Shown here one piece after another: positions 16,605-25,005 of a stretch of DNA of 41,848 bases. The stretch is from NCBI GenBank assembly GCA_045125095.1, contig JBGVMW010000151.1, positions 1-41,848 on the forward strand. The letters run 5' to 3'. A program made the translations under genes and the position numbers. Position 1 is the stretch's first letter, and each line of letters begins with the position of its first letter. The DNA is from JBGVMW01 sp045125095 (GTDB lineage: Bacteria; Bacillota; Clostridia; Lachnospirales; Lachnospiraceae). The notes under the pieces are model-generated. The model was given only the letters and a program-made list of their open reading frames with translations, did not search any database and was not told the origin of the DNA.

Positions 16605-18278
16605 ATGATGAGATCAATGTACTCTGGTGTTTCGGGGTTAAAAACACACCAGACAAAAATGGATGTAATAGGTAACAATATTGCGAACGTAAACACGGTG
16701 GCATTTAAGTCATCTAGTGTTACATTTCAGGATTTGATGTATCAGACAACGCAGAATGCCACAGGAGCAGATGCAGCAACAGGACGTGGTGGTGTAAATG
16801 CTACACAGATAGGTCTTGGTGTTAAGTTAGGTGCTGTTTATACAGACATTGGCAGCCAGGGTTCTTTACAGTCCACAAACAATGCATTTGATATGGCAAT
16901 TACCGGTGAAAATTTCTTTATTGTAAATAATGGTGTACAGAATTGTTATACAAGAGCTGGTAACTTTTATGTTGATGGCGGTGGAAATCTGGCAATGAAG
17001 ACAACTGGTTATCTCGTGCAGGGATGGGTTGCTGACGCAGATGGCAATCTTTCACAGGAATTGACCAGTCTTCCGATTATGACAGCTGAGAATCAGACTT
17101 CAGAACCGGAAGCAACTACAGAAGCAACTGTAAGTGGTGTTTTAGATAAAAATAGTGCAGAGTTGGATCCGGAAGGAACCGGTCGAATTATTTCCATTCA
17201 GACATATGATTCTTTAGGATATACATATACTGTGCAGATGAAAATTAAAGCGAACAATGACTCCTTGGAGACAGGACAGTATTCGCTACAATTTTATAAT
17301 ATTTTAGATTCTGAGGGTGTAAGCGTACCAGCATCCGAATTCTTTGTAAAGAGTAAATCAGAGGGTGTAGATACAAATCCAACTACACCAAACGTTGCCG
17401 TATCTGCTATGGAACCGGATTCTACAACGGTAGGCGGCGGCGTGGCAGTTCCCGTAGATAATTCGTTTATGGTAACAATTTCAGGTAATGCAACAGATGG
17501 ATATGTAGTAACTGATGGCAGAGTAGGCAAGGACAAGACGTTTACTGACGCAGCAGAAGCTGCAGAGTATTTTGAAAAGATTACAGGTGAAACACCTACT
17601 GTTAAAGGTACAGCACCAAATATCAGCTATGCTGCAACCATGCAGTATATTGTTCCGACTACTGAAATTATTTTTGATGTTGCAACAGGTAACTTGGCAA
17701 TGGTTGGTGCGGCATCAGATGGTAAAGATGTAACATTGAATTTGGATGGTATTGCAGAAGATGCAGCAGCTGGAACTGTAGGAGCAGGTTCTATCAATTT
17801 TAAAGATTTACATATTGATTTCAGCTCTGTAAAATGGCTGAACAACGGTGGAAACAGTACAATTGATGGAAAAGCCGGCGGAATTGTTGATGGTGTGCCA
17901 AATATGGGTGCTGGTAAGAAACTTGGTAAAATGACAGGACTCAGCGTAGACAATGCTGGTAAGATTTATGCAGCTTACAGCAATGGTAATACAAAACTGT
18001 TAGGACAGGTAGCAACAGCAGGATTTGCAAATGCATCTGGTTTGTTGAAATCCGGAGAAAATCTATATGAGGAAACATTGAACTCTGGAGAAGCTTCCTT
18101 GGAGGCAGTTACAGCAAATGGCGGTTCTATCTCAGCAGGCTATCTTGAACTTTCCAATGTTGATTTGGCTGCGGAATTTACAGAAATGATTACAACGCAG
18201 CGTGGATATCAGGCAAACAGCCGTATCATTACAACTTCTGACAGTATGTTAGAGGAATTAGTAAATCTGAAACGATAG
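16605..18278 (+). CDS. flgE: Flagellar hook protein FlgE
   Basis: FlgE polymerises into the hook, the universal joint. The N-terminus MMRSMYSGVSGLKTHQTKMDVIGNNIANVNTVAFK and the C-terminus FTEMITTQRGYQANSRIITTSD are the paired D0 signatures. The FlgE-versus-FlgG choice rests on location after flgD and on length: at 557 residues it is clearly longer than the ~260-residue distal rod FlgG. The centre (about 190-430) is a surface-exposed, low-similarity domain larger than in many FlgE proteins. AAGGAGG precedes ATG 16605 by about 10 bases. The gap after this gene holds strong RNA structure. Confidence 0.93.
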   Translation: MMRSMYSGVSGLKTHQTKMDVIGNNIANVNTVAFKSSSVTFQDLMYQTTQNATGADAATGRGGVNATQIGLGVKLGAVYTDIGSQGSLQSTNNAFDMAITGENFFIVNNGVQNCYTRAGNFYVDGGGNLAMKTTGYLVQGWVADADGNLSQELTSLPIMTAENQTSEPEATTEATVSGVLDKNSAELDPEGTGRIISIQTYDSLGYTYTVQMKIKANNDSLETGQYSLQFYNILDSEGVSVPASEFFVKSKSEGVDTNPTTPNVAVSAMEPDSTTVGGGVAVPVDNSFMVTISGNATDGYVVTDGRVGKDKTFTDAAEAAEYFEKITGETPTVKGTAPNISYAATMQYIVPTTEIIFDVATGNLAMVGAASDGKDVTLNLDGIAEDAAAGTVGAGSINFKDLHIDFSSVKWLNNGGNSTIDGKAGGIVDGVPNMGAGKKLGKMTGLSVDNAGKIYAAYSNGNTKLLGQVATAGFANASGLLKSGENLYEETLNSGEASLEAVTANGGSISAGYLELSNVDLAAEFTEMITTQRGYQANSRIITTSDSMLEELVNLKR

Positions 18279-18322
18279 TTTTAGAATAAACCAGCATAAG
18301 GCTCAGTGCTGATATAAATTTT

Positions 18323-18396
18323 CTGGTGTTATGTCTGAAGTAGGACATAGCACCAGTACAATAAGAAACGTAGTCACTTGATTTATGTTGTACTGG
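18323..18396 (+). promoter_or_regulatory. Mutually exclusive hairpins in the flgE-flbD gap
   Basis: Hairpin A pairs 18323-18335 with 18344-18356 (13 pairs including one U-G, 8-base loop). Hairpin B pairs 18353-18363 with 18386-18396 (11 pairs including one U-G, 22-base loop). The arm CCAG at 18353-18356 is needed by both, so only one can form fully. Neither is followed by a T run, so they are not ordinary terminators. They may set mRNA processing or stability at the 3' end of the hook gene, or form a switch. Confidence 0.55.
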
Positions 18397-18428
18397 AAAA
18401 TTTATACATAAAGGAAAAAATCAATATT

Positions 18429-18632
18429 ATGATAGAAGTTACAAAAATGAATGAAAAAAAGGTCGTAGTGAATGCAGAACTGATAGAAAGCATTGAAGAA
18501 ACACCAGATACAGTCATCACTTTGTCGAATGGGAAAAAAGTAATAGTAAAAGAAAGTAGACAAGAGGTGAAAAATTTAGTAATATTATATAAAAAGGAAA
18601 TTCTGGGCGAATGGTTTTTGGAAAGAAAGTAA
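18429..18632 (+). CDS. flbD: FlbD-family flagellar protein (SwrD-like)
   Basis: A 67-residue protein beginning MIEVTKMNEKKVVVNAELIESIEETPDTVITL, the whole-length signature of the small FlbD/SwrD family (IxVTKLNG...INxxLIExIExTPDTVITLxxGKKxxV). In B. subtilis the homologue SwrD raises motor torque, apparently through the stator; the placement right before motA fits. It is not the response regulator called FlbD in Caulobacter. ATG 18429 aligns with the family start; AAGGA lies 13 bases upstream, which is weak. Frames reaching further upstream (18378) read into the hairpin region and are not supported. Confidence 0.9.
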   Translation: MIEVTKMNEKKVVVNAELIESIEETPDTVITLSNGKKVIVKESRQEVKNLVILYKKEILGEWFLERK

Positions 18633-18728
18633 AATAAAATCGAATTTAATAAAATAAATACCATTTCATCCTTGATATAGATAACAGATTGGATGAGATT
18701 GTAATGATGAGTAGGAGAGTGGGAGAGT

Positions 18729-19532
18729 ATGGATATAGCTACACTGATTGGTTTAATTTTAGGTATCGGCTTAATGCTGTTCGGTATCATGTCAGGAGAT
18801 GAAGGTCCTATTGCAATTATGAACTTCTGGGATCCGACATCTGTCTTGATTACATTTGGTGGTTCGTTTTCAGCAACACTTGCCAGTGGAAGTATAAAAG
18901 ATTTTGTTGCGGGTTTAAAAAGTATCACAAAGGCGTTCAAAATTCAGGTTGTCGAAGAAGAAAAGACAATTACAGAAATCTTGGATTTAGCTAACGTGGC
19001 GAGAAAAGAAGGTCTGCTGTCTCTGGAAGAAGCAGCAAATAATTTAGAAGATGATTTCCTAAAAAAAGGAATTATGTTGGTTGTTGACGGAACGGATCCG
19101 GAATTGGTTCGTGCAATCATGGAGACGGAATTGGATTGTATTGAGACGCGCCATAAGAAGAATGTAAACTTTTGGGACACACTGGCTTCCATGGGTCCTG
19201 CCTGGGGTATGATTGGTACGCTGGTAGGTCTGGTTAATATGTTGAATAAGTTAAGTGACCCGTCTGCATTAGGACCACAGATGTCGGTTGCGTTAGTTAC
19301 TACTTTTTACGGTGCTGTGTTAGCGAACTGGATTGCAACACCTGTTTCAAATAAATTAAAAGCAAATAACGAAGCAGAATACCGCATAAAAGTAATTATG
19401 ATAGAAGGCTTGTTATCCATTCAGGCTGGTGAAAATCCACGTGTAATAGCTGAGAAGTTAAAATCATTCCTTGCTCCTGCACAGAGAGCTGCATTAGAGA
19501 ATGAAAATGGTGGAGGTGAGGCTGTTGGCTAA
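18729..19532 (+). CDS. motA: Flagellar stator protein MotA
   Basis: MotA forms the pentameric part of the stator ion channel. The 267-residue protein has four membrane helices (about 3-22, 33-52, 150-172 and 184-206), the N-terminal MDIATLIGLILGIG, the conserved Pro-containing helix GPAWGMIGTLVGLVNML, and a charged cytoplasmic loop between helices 2 and 3 that contacts FliG. It resembles PomA-type proteins at the N-terminus. GGGAGAG precedes ATG 18729. The 96-base gap to flbD holds a small hairpin (18664-18671 with 18691-18698). Its end overlaps motB by eight bases. Confidence 0.94.
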   Translation: MDIATLIGLILGIGLMLFGIMSGDEGPIAIMNFWDPTSVLITFGGSFSATLASGSIKDFVAGLKSITKAFKIQVVEEEKTITEILDLANVARKEGLLSLEEAANNLEDDFLKKGIMLVVDGTDPELVRAIMETELDCIETRHKKNVNFWDTLASMGPAWGMIGTLVGLVNMLNKLSDPSALGPQMSVALVTTFYGAVLANWIATPVSNKLKANNEAEYRIKVIMIEGLLSIQAGENPRVIAEKLKSFLAPAQRAALENENGGGEAVG

Positions 19533-20316
19533 GAAAAAACCAGAAGAACCACCAAAAGGTTCACCTGCTTGGATGAATACATTTTCCGATTTGATGACAT
19601 TGTTGCTTTGCTTTTTTGTATTATTGTTCTCAATGTCAGAAATTGATGCAGAAAAGTTTGAGCAGTTGGCGCAGTCGTTGGCATCTTCATACAGTATACT
19701 GGATGGAGGGGCTGAGGCGATTGGTGATGGTAAGTTGATTTCCAATGGTGTCAGTCAGCTAAATGATTTAGCAGAATATTACAATACCATGGGACAATTA
19801 GCAGAAGAAATCGAAGATGCTGAAGAAGAATCTCTTGAAAAGAAAGGCTTCAAGGAATCGGAGGAGATGTCTGAACAAATTGAAGAAATGTTAGCGAATG
19901 CTAATATTGCAGATGAAGTCGATATGGATTTTACTGCACAATATGTATCACTTACGTTAAATGGTTCCTTTCTATTTGATTCTGGTAGTGCAGAGTTAAA
20001 GAAGGAAGTTAAACCAATAATTAAGAAGGTGGGAGTAATTCTTACCAGGTACAAGGATAATATTATCGAAATTGAAGGTCATACAGATAATGTGCCAATG
20101 GCTAACAAGAATTTTGGAAGTAACGATGAATTATCTAGTTTCCGAGCATTATCCGTATTTCAATATTTGATGGAAACAACTGATTTGGATCCGGCAAAGA
20201 TTAAACATTCTGGAAGAGGGGAATACATTCCGATTGCAGATAATTCTACTGCGGAGGGTCGCGCAAGGAACCGACGTGTAGAGATAAAAATATACAATGA
20301 TTTATCATCATATTAA
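19525..20316 (+). CDS. motB: Flagellar stator protein MotB (PomB-like)
   Basis: MotB completes the stator and anchors it to peptidoglycan. The 263-residue product has one membrane helix (about 20-42) with the ion-binding Asp at residue 22 (FSDLMTLLLCFF), a plug/linker coil, and a C-terminal OmpA-like domain (FDSGSAELKKEV...IEGHTDNVPM...GRGEYIPIADN...NRRVEI). TTG 19525 is the chosen start because GGAGGTGA lies just upstream within motA and the protein then begins MAKKKPEE, typical of the family; an ATG at 19501 lies upstream of that site. The overlap string is TTGGCTAA. Confidence 0.93.
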   Translation: MAKKKPEEPPKGSPAWMNTFSDLMTLLLCFFVLLFSMSEIDAEKFEQLAQSLASSYSILDGGAEAIGDGKLISNGVSQLNDLAEYYNTMGQLAEEIEDAEEESLEKKGFKESEEMSEQIEEMLANANIADEVDMDFTAQYVSLTLNGSFLFDSGSAELKKEVKPIIKKVGVILTRYKDNIIEIEGHTDNVPMANKNFGSNDELSSFRALSVFQYLMETTDLDPAKIKHSGRGEYIPIADNSTAEGRARNRRVEIKIYNDLSSY

Positions 20317-20331
20317 GAGGGGAGAACTTCG

Positions 20332-20835
20332 ATGAAGAAGAATTTACTAAGCATTTTAATTTTAGCATTTACAATTGTCAACCTTGTTCTGAATGTGGTG
20401 CTCATCTTTTCTTTGATGCCAGCATCTCAAAAGACAGACAAGATGATAACACAGATTTGCTCCATTCTGGACATTGAGCTAGAAGCAGGAGAAGAAGGTC
20501 AAGAGGTTCCACTTGAAAACATTGAAACCTACAGCTTTGAAGAAGATATGACCATTAACTTAAAAACAGGAGTTGATGGGAAAGAACATATTGCAAAGAT
20601 CAAGGTAACTATCTCAATGGATAGCAAACACAAAGATTATAAGAAATATAGTGATTTATCTACTAAAGAACAGCTTATTAAACGCGAAATCAATGAGGCT
20701 GTCAGCAGCTTTACTTATGAAGAAGCATTGCAGGATATGTCGGCGGTAGAAAATGAGGCATTGAAGCGCGTGCAGGCATTGTATGATTCTGACTTTATTA
20801 TCGGTGTATCGTTCGGTGAGAGAGTCTTACAGTAG
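20332..20835 (+). CDS. fliL: Flagellar basal-body-associated protein FliL
   Basis: FliL surrounds and supports stator units. The 167-residue product has an N-terminal membrane helix (residues 4-27, LLSILILAFTIVNLVLNVVL) and a C-terminal periplasmic stomatin-like FliL domain with the KEQLIKREINEAVSSFTYEEAL segment. It follows motB by 15 bases with GGGGAGAA as ribosome-binding site, and precedes the switch genes fliM and fliY, the usual Firmicutes order. Confidence 0.88.
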   Translation: MKKNLLSILILAFTIVNLVLNVVLIFSLMPASQKTDKMITQICSILDIELEAGEEGQEVPLENIETYSFEEDMTINLKTGVDGKEHIAKIKVTISMDSKHKDYKKYSDLSTKEQLIKREINEAVSSFTYEEALQDMSAVENEALKRVQALYDSDFIIGVSFGERVLQ

Positions 20836-20860
20836 AAATTAAGTCGGAGGTGATGAGACT

Positions 20861-21841
20861 GTGGGCGATATACTGTCACAGGATGAAATAGACGCGTTAA
20901 TGAAAGCATTAAGCAGTGGAGAGCTTGATGTGGAAGATGCAAAAGAGGAAAAGGCGAAGCCAGCAAAAGATTATGACTTTAGAAGACCTGCAAAATTCTC
21001 AAAAGAGCATCTTCGTACGCTAGAAATTATTTTTGAACATTATGGCAGATTGTTAGCAACTAATATGCCGGTTTATCTTAGAAAAAGTGTACAGGTAGAC
21101 GTGATGACGTCGGAAGCGTTGACGTATTCGGAATTTTCGAATGCGTTAGCGAATCCTGTTATACTTGGTATTGTAAATTTTAATCCATTGCCAGGAAACA
21201 TTGTTTTGGAAATGGATCCAAATTTAGGTTTTACGATGATTGACCGTATGCTGGGAGGTCCAGGTCTTCCATTAGCGCGTAATAGAGATTTTTCTGAGAT
21301 AGAATTGTCGATTTTGGAGAGAATTTTTAATACATGTGTTGATTTATTAATAGAACCGTGGCAAAATGTAATTGAAATAAATCCGCGCCTTGAACGGATA
21401 GAAACAAATTCGCAGTTTGCTCAGATTATTTCACCAAGTGAAATGGTGGCACTTGTGACACTGAATATTAAAATTGGTGATACAGAAGGTCTTATGAATA
21501 TCTGTCTGCCTTATATGACATTAGAAGATATTATCGACAGAATTAATACAAAATACTGGTTCTCATCCATGCAGGAAAAGAATGGTGAGAATTATGCAGA
21601 AGCAATTGAATACTTAATTGGCAGAGCGGATATACCAGTGAAGGCAATTCTGGGTAGAAGTGTAATATCAGTTACAGACTTTATGAATATTCAGGTTGGA
21701 GATGTAATCAGACTTGATGCAAAAGTTGAGGATGAGTTGAATATTTATGTGGGGAACATTCGAAAATTTACTGCCCTTCCGGGTTCGTCGGGTGAATCCT
21801 ATGCAGTTAGAATTACATCAGTTATAAGAGAGGAGCAGTGA
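20861..21841 (+). CDS. fliM: Flagellar motor switch protein FliM
   Basis: FliM is the C-ring component that binds CheY-phosphate. The 326-residue protein starts MGDILSQDEIDALMKAL, the CheY-P binding peptide, followed by a linker, a CheC-like middle domain (FGD core; FEHYGRLLATNMPVYLRKSV, MIDRMLGG) and a C-terminal SpoA (surface presentation of antigens) domain ending in RITSVI. It uses a GTG start at 20861 with GGAGGTGATG 5-14 bases upstream. Length is typical. Confidence 0.96.
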   Translation: MGDILSQDEIDALMKALSSGELDVEDAKEEKAKPAKDYDFRRPAKFSKEHLRTLEIIFEHYGRLLATNMPVYLRKSVQVDVMTSEALTYSEFSNALANPVILGIVNFNPLPGNIVLEMDPNLGFTMIDRMLGGPGLPLARNRDFSEIELSILERIFNTCVDLLIEPWQNVIEINPRLERIETNSQFAQIISPSEMVALVTLNIKIGDTEGLMNICLPYMTLEDIIDRINTKYWFSSMQEKNGENYAEAIEYLIGRADIPVKAILGRSVISVTDFMNIQVGDVIRLDAKVEDELNIYVGNIRKFTALPGSSGESYAVRITSVIREEQ

Positions 21842-21848
21842 CAACAAA

Positions 21849-23036
21849 ATGGATGGAACATTATCGCAGGAAGAAATAAACGCCTTGCTAAATGGTGATT
21901 TAGCAGATGAGGCTGCGGAAAGTGATAAAGTACTTACGAATGAAGAAAAAGATGCCGTAGGAGAGGTTGCCAATATTAGCATGGGAACAGCGGCTACTAC
22001 ATTATTTTCATTAGTGAATCAAAAAGTTACAATTACGACACCGGTTGTTGAATGTGTAACGTGGGAAAATATAATTCGAGATTACGACAGACCTTGTGTG
22101 TTTATTCAGATTTCATATAAAGATGGATTAGATGGTAAAAACATCTTAATTTTGAAAGAACATGATGTAAAGGTCATCACAGATTTAATGATGGGTGGTG
22201 ACGGTACAAACACAGATGGCGAGTTGGGTGAGTTGCATTTGAGTGCAATAAGTGAAGCAATGAACCAGATGATGGGTTCATCTGCGACTTCCTTATCCAA
22301 CATGATTAATAGAATGGTGGATATCAGCCCGCCAGAGTCAACATTAGTTGATCTCAATGACAATTTTGATGAAGAATCCGTTGCTCCATTTTTAAGGGGG
22401 GTATTTGTAAAAGTAACATTCCGAATGGAGATTGGAGACCTCGTAGATAGCCAGATTATGCAATTATATCCTATGGAATTTGCAAGATCTATCTATGAGA
22501 GTTTTATGGCAGGTACATTTGGTGGAGGTGCTTCCGAAAATGCGGCTCCACAACCAGATGTACAGCCTGAACCGCAACCAGTACCAGCTCCGGCACCAGC
22601 GCCACAGCCTGCAACACCACCACAGCAGGCAGCACCACAGGGAGTTGCTACAGGAATGCCACAGCAGCAACCTATGATGGATCCAAATATGTTTATGGGT
22701 GCACCACAGGGAATGCCGATGATGCCTTATATGCAGGCACCATATAATGTTCAACCAGCACAATTCCAGCCATTTAATGGTGCGGTGAACATGGCAAACC
22801 AGCCAGAGAACATTGATTTGATTATGGATGTTCCTTTGGATGTGACTGTAGAATTAGGTAGAACCAGCAAATCAATTCACGACATCTTAGAATTTACACC
22901 AGGCACCATCATTGAATTGAATAAAATAGCTGGCGAACCAGTTGATGTTTTGGTAAATGGTAAATATGTAGCAAAAGGCGAAGTAGTTGTAATTGAAGAA
23001 AGCTTTGGCGTTCGAATTACAGAGATAGTTCGCTAA
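21849..23036 (+). CDS. fliY: C-ring protein with CheY-P phosphatase domain, FliY
   Basis: FliY replaces FliN in Gram-positive motors and dephosphorylates CheY-P at the switch. The 395-residue protein has an N-terminal LSQEEINALL peptide, a CheC-type domain with two intact active-site signatures ([D/S]-x3-E-x2-N-x22-P; the first is D35, E39, N42, P65, the second is SAISEAMN...P), a Pro/Gln/Ala-rich linker (about 225-310), and a C-terminal SpoA/FliN domain (DVPLDVTVELGRTSKSIHDIL...VRITEIVR). The 7-base gap to fliM implies tight coupling. Confidence 0.95.
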   Translation: MDGTLSQEEINALLNGDLADEAAESDKVLTNEEKDAVGEVANISMGTAATTLFSLVNQKVTITTPVVECVTWENIIRDYDRPCVFIQISYKDGLDGKNILILKEHDVKVITDLMMGGDGTNTDGELGELHLSAISEAMNQMMGSSATSLSNMINRMVDISPPESTLVDLNDNFDEESVAPFLRGVFVKVTFRMEIGDLVDSQIMQLYPMEFARSIYESFMAGTFGGGASENAAPQPDVQPEPQPVPAPAPAPQPATPPQQAAPQGVATGMPQQQPMMDPNMFMGAPQGMPMMPYMQAPYNVQPAQFQPFNGAVNMANQPENIDLIMDVPLDVTVELGRTSKSIHDILEFTPGTIIELNKIAGEPVDVLVNGKYVAKGEVVVIEESFGVRITEIVR

Positions 23037-23061
23037 ATATTAAATTATAGGAGTGAAGACA

Positions 23062-23424
23062 ATGGCTAAAAATATTTTAATTTGCGATGATGCAGCATTC
23101 ATGAGAATGATGATTAAAGATATCTTAACTAAGAATGGTTATAATGTAACAGGTGAAGCTGAAAATGGAGCTAAGGCAGTGGAAAAGTATAATGAATTAA
23201 AACCAGATTTGGTTTTAATGGATATTACTATGCCGGAGATGGATGGTATACAGGCTCTTAAGAAAATTAAAGAAGGCGATGCCGGAGCGAAAGTTATTAT
23301 GTGTTCTGCAATGGGACAGCAGGCGATGGTTATTGAAGCAATTCAGTCTGGAGCAAAAGACTTTATTGTTAAGCCATTCCAGGCAGACCGTGTAATTGAA
23401 GCTGTTAAGAAAGTTGTTGGATAA
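23062..23424 (+). CDS. cheY: Chemotaxis response regulator CheY
   Basis: A 120-residue single receiver domain with the acidic pair D9-D10, phosphoacceptor D54 (LVLMDITMPEMDG), switch S82 (IMCSAMG) and K104 (VKPFQ). It carries the signal from CheA to FliM and FliY. ATG 23062 has AGGAG 8 bases upstream; a GTG at 23053 lies inside that site. It is placed between fliY and fliO, as in Bacillus. Confidence 0.96.
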   Translation: MAKNILICDDAAFMRMMIKDILTKNGYNVTGEAENGAKAVEKYNELKPDLVLMDITMPEMDGIQALKKIKEGDAGAKVIMCSAMGQQAMVIEAIQSGAKDFIVKPFQADRVIEAVKKVVG

Positions 23425-23426
23425 CA

Positions 23427-23792
23427 ATGATTTTGGTATTATTAGGAATAGGTAGTTTAGCACAGTTAATTACTGTGCTGCTACTTTTTCTATTTATAAT
23501 AGCATTAGCATATTTTTCCACCCGCTGGATGGGGAAAATACAAAACGGTATGACAAGCAACAAAAATATTCAAATAATTGAAACCGTGCGTTTGTCGAAT
23601 ACAAAGTATATTCAGATTATTCGTATAGGAAAAAAATATATTACAATTGCTGTTGCGAAAGATACTGTGACTATGCTGGCAGAATTAGAGGAAGATGACA
23701 TAGAACTTCCACGAACTGGAGAAACAGTACCGATGGAAAGTTTTAAAGAAATACTAAAGAAGTTAAAGAATAAGAACATAGATGGGCAGTAG
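23427..23792 (+). CDS. fliO: Flagellar export-gate assembly protein FliO (FliZ in Bacillus)
   Basis: FliO helps assemble the FliP ring. The 121-residue product has a single N-terminal membrane helix (about 9-33) followed by a small cytoplasmic domain with the FliO pattern IQIIETVRLSNTKYIQIIRIGKKYITIAVAKD and a Lys-rich tail. It starts two bases after the cheY stop with no strong ribosome-binding site, suggesting translational coupling. Position immediately before fliP supports the call. Confidence 0.9.
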   Translation: MILVLLGIGSLAQLITVLLLFLFIIALAYFSTRWMGKIQNGMTSNKNIQIIETVRLSNTKYIQIIRIGKKYITIAVAKDTVTMLAELEEDDIELPRTGETVPMESFKEILKKLKNKNIDGQ

Positions 23793-24688
23793 TGAGAAAT
23801 ATGAAAGATAAAATGTTAAAAAAGATAAAAAAAATACTGCTTTCCGTAGTAATGGTGTTTGTATTGGCGGGATGTTTTCCGACTGTGGTGTTTGCAACAA
23901 ACGATACACCAGGCACATCAGGTACGATTACCTCAGATAATGAGCATAGTACGGTTATTGAGGAGCCGGGAAGTGCGGAAACAGCAGATGATATTGCTGA
24001 CTTGAATGTGAGCAATCAATTGACGTTGACAGTAGGAACGGATGGCGAATTATCATCTAGCATGAAAATACTCATATTTTTGACTTTGATTTCTCTGGCA
24101 CCGACATTGCTTATAATGATGACTTCGTTTACACGTATCATTATTGTATTGCATTTTACACGTTCGGCACTGAATACACAGACATCACCTCCGAACAGAG
24201 TGCTGATAGGAATTGCCATAATGTTGACTATTTTTATCATGTCACCTGTATTTAGTGAGATAAACGAAACGGCTTTGCAGCCATTTAATAAGGGTGAAAT
24301 AACTCAAGAACAATTCTTTGAGCAGGCGCAACAGCCTTTACGTGAGTTTATGGAAGGCGAGACAAGAACCTCAGATTTGAATCTTTTTTTAGAAATAGCT
24401 GGTATTGAAGATGCTGTAACAACAAATGAAGAGATTCCGTTTATTGTTTTGTGTTGTGCATTTATGCTCAGTGAACTGAAGACGGCATTTATTATAGGAT
24501 TCTGTATATATATACCGTTTTTGGTTATCGATATGGTTGTAGCATCTGCTTTGATGTCTATGGGTATGATGATGCTTCCACCAACGACAGTATCCCTGCC
24601 ATTTAAAATTTTATTATTTGTGTTAGCGGATGGTTGGACATTGGTAATTGCAAATCTTGTGGAGACGTTTCAATATTTTGGCGGATAG
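23792..24688 (+). CDS. fliP: Flagellar export-gate protein FliP
   Basis: FliP forms the central pentamer of the type III export gate. The 298-residue product has a signal peptide at its N-terminus, then four membrane helices with the family motifs LAPTLLIMMTSFTRIIIVL, QTSPPNRVLIG, and LSELKTAFIIGFCIYIPFLVIDMVV...SMGMMMLPP. GTG 23792 shares one base with the fliO stop (TAGTG); ATG 23801 is an alternative. The signal region contains VLAGC, a lipoprotein-type box, which is unusual for FliP. Confidence 0.94.
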   Translation: MRNMKDKMLKKIKKILLSVVMVFVLAGCFPTVVFATNDTPGTSGTITSDNEHSTVIEEPGSAETADDIADLNVSNQLTLTVGTDGELSSSMKILIFLTLISLAPTLLIMMTSFTRIIIVLHFTRSALNTQTSPPNRVLIGIAIMLTIFIMSPVFSEINETALQPFNKGEITQEQFFEQAQQPLREFMEGETRTSDLNLFLEIAGIEDAVTTNEEIPFIVLCCAFMLSELKTAFIIGFCIYIPFLVIDMVVASALMSMGMMMLPPTTVSLPFKILLFVLADGWTLVIANLVETFQYFGG

Positions 24689-24713
24689 CTGGTAAGAAAG
24701 GGGCTGGAGTATT

Positions 24714-24980
24714 ATGACACAGGAAACAGTAGTAAGCATTGCTACAGATGCTTTGTATACGATTATAATTGTTGCTGCTCCCGTGCTGTTGGTATCGTTG
24801 ATAGTAGGTCTTTTAATTAGTATTTTTCAGACTGCAACATCCATTCAGGAGCAGACTTTGACATTTGTGCCGAAGATTATTTCGGTATTTGTTACATTGA
24901 TGATTTGCGGAGACTGGATGCTCACGAAGATGACAGAATTTATGACACGTTTATTTTCAAGTTTCCAGACATTTGTATGA
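24714..24980 (+). CDS. fliQ: Flagellar export-gate protein FliQ
   Basis: FliQ packs around the FliP/FliR core. The 88-residue protein has two membrane helices (about 16-40 and 55-78) and the family pattern APVLLVSLIVGLLISIFQTATSIQEQTLTFVPKII. It starts 25 bases after fliP with GGGGCTGGAG upstream. Confidence 0.95.
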   Translation: MTQETVVSIATDALYTIIIVAAPVLLVSLIVGLLISIFQTATSIQEQTLTFVPKIISVFVTLMICGDWMLTKMTEFMTRLFSSFQTFV

Positions 24981-25005
24981 AAGATAGTAAGAGACAGGTG
25001 TGGCT

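Noticed and set aside
18633..18728. Separate promoter for motA
   Set aside because: TTGATA at 18672 has no -10-like box at a workable distance.
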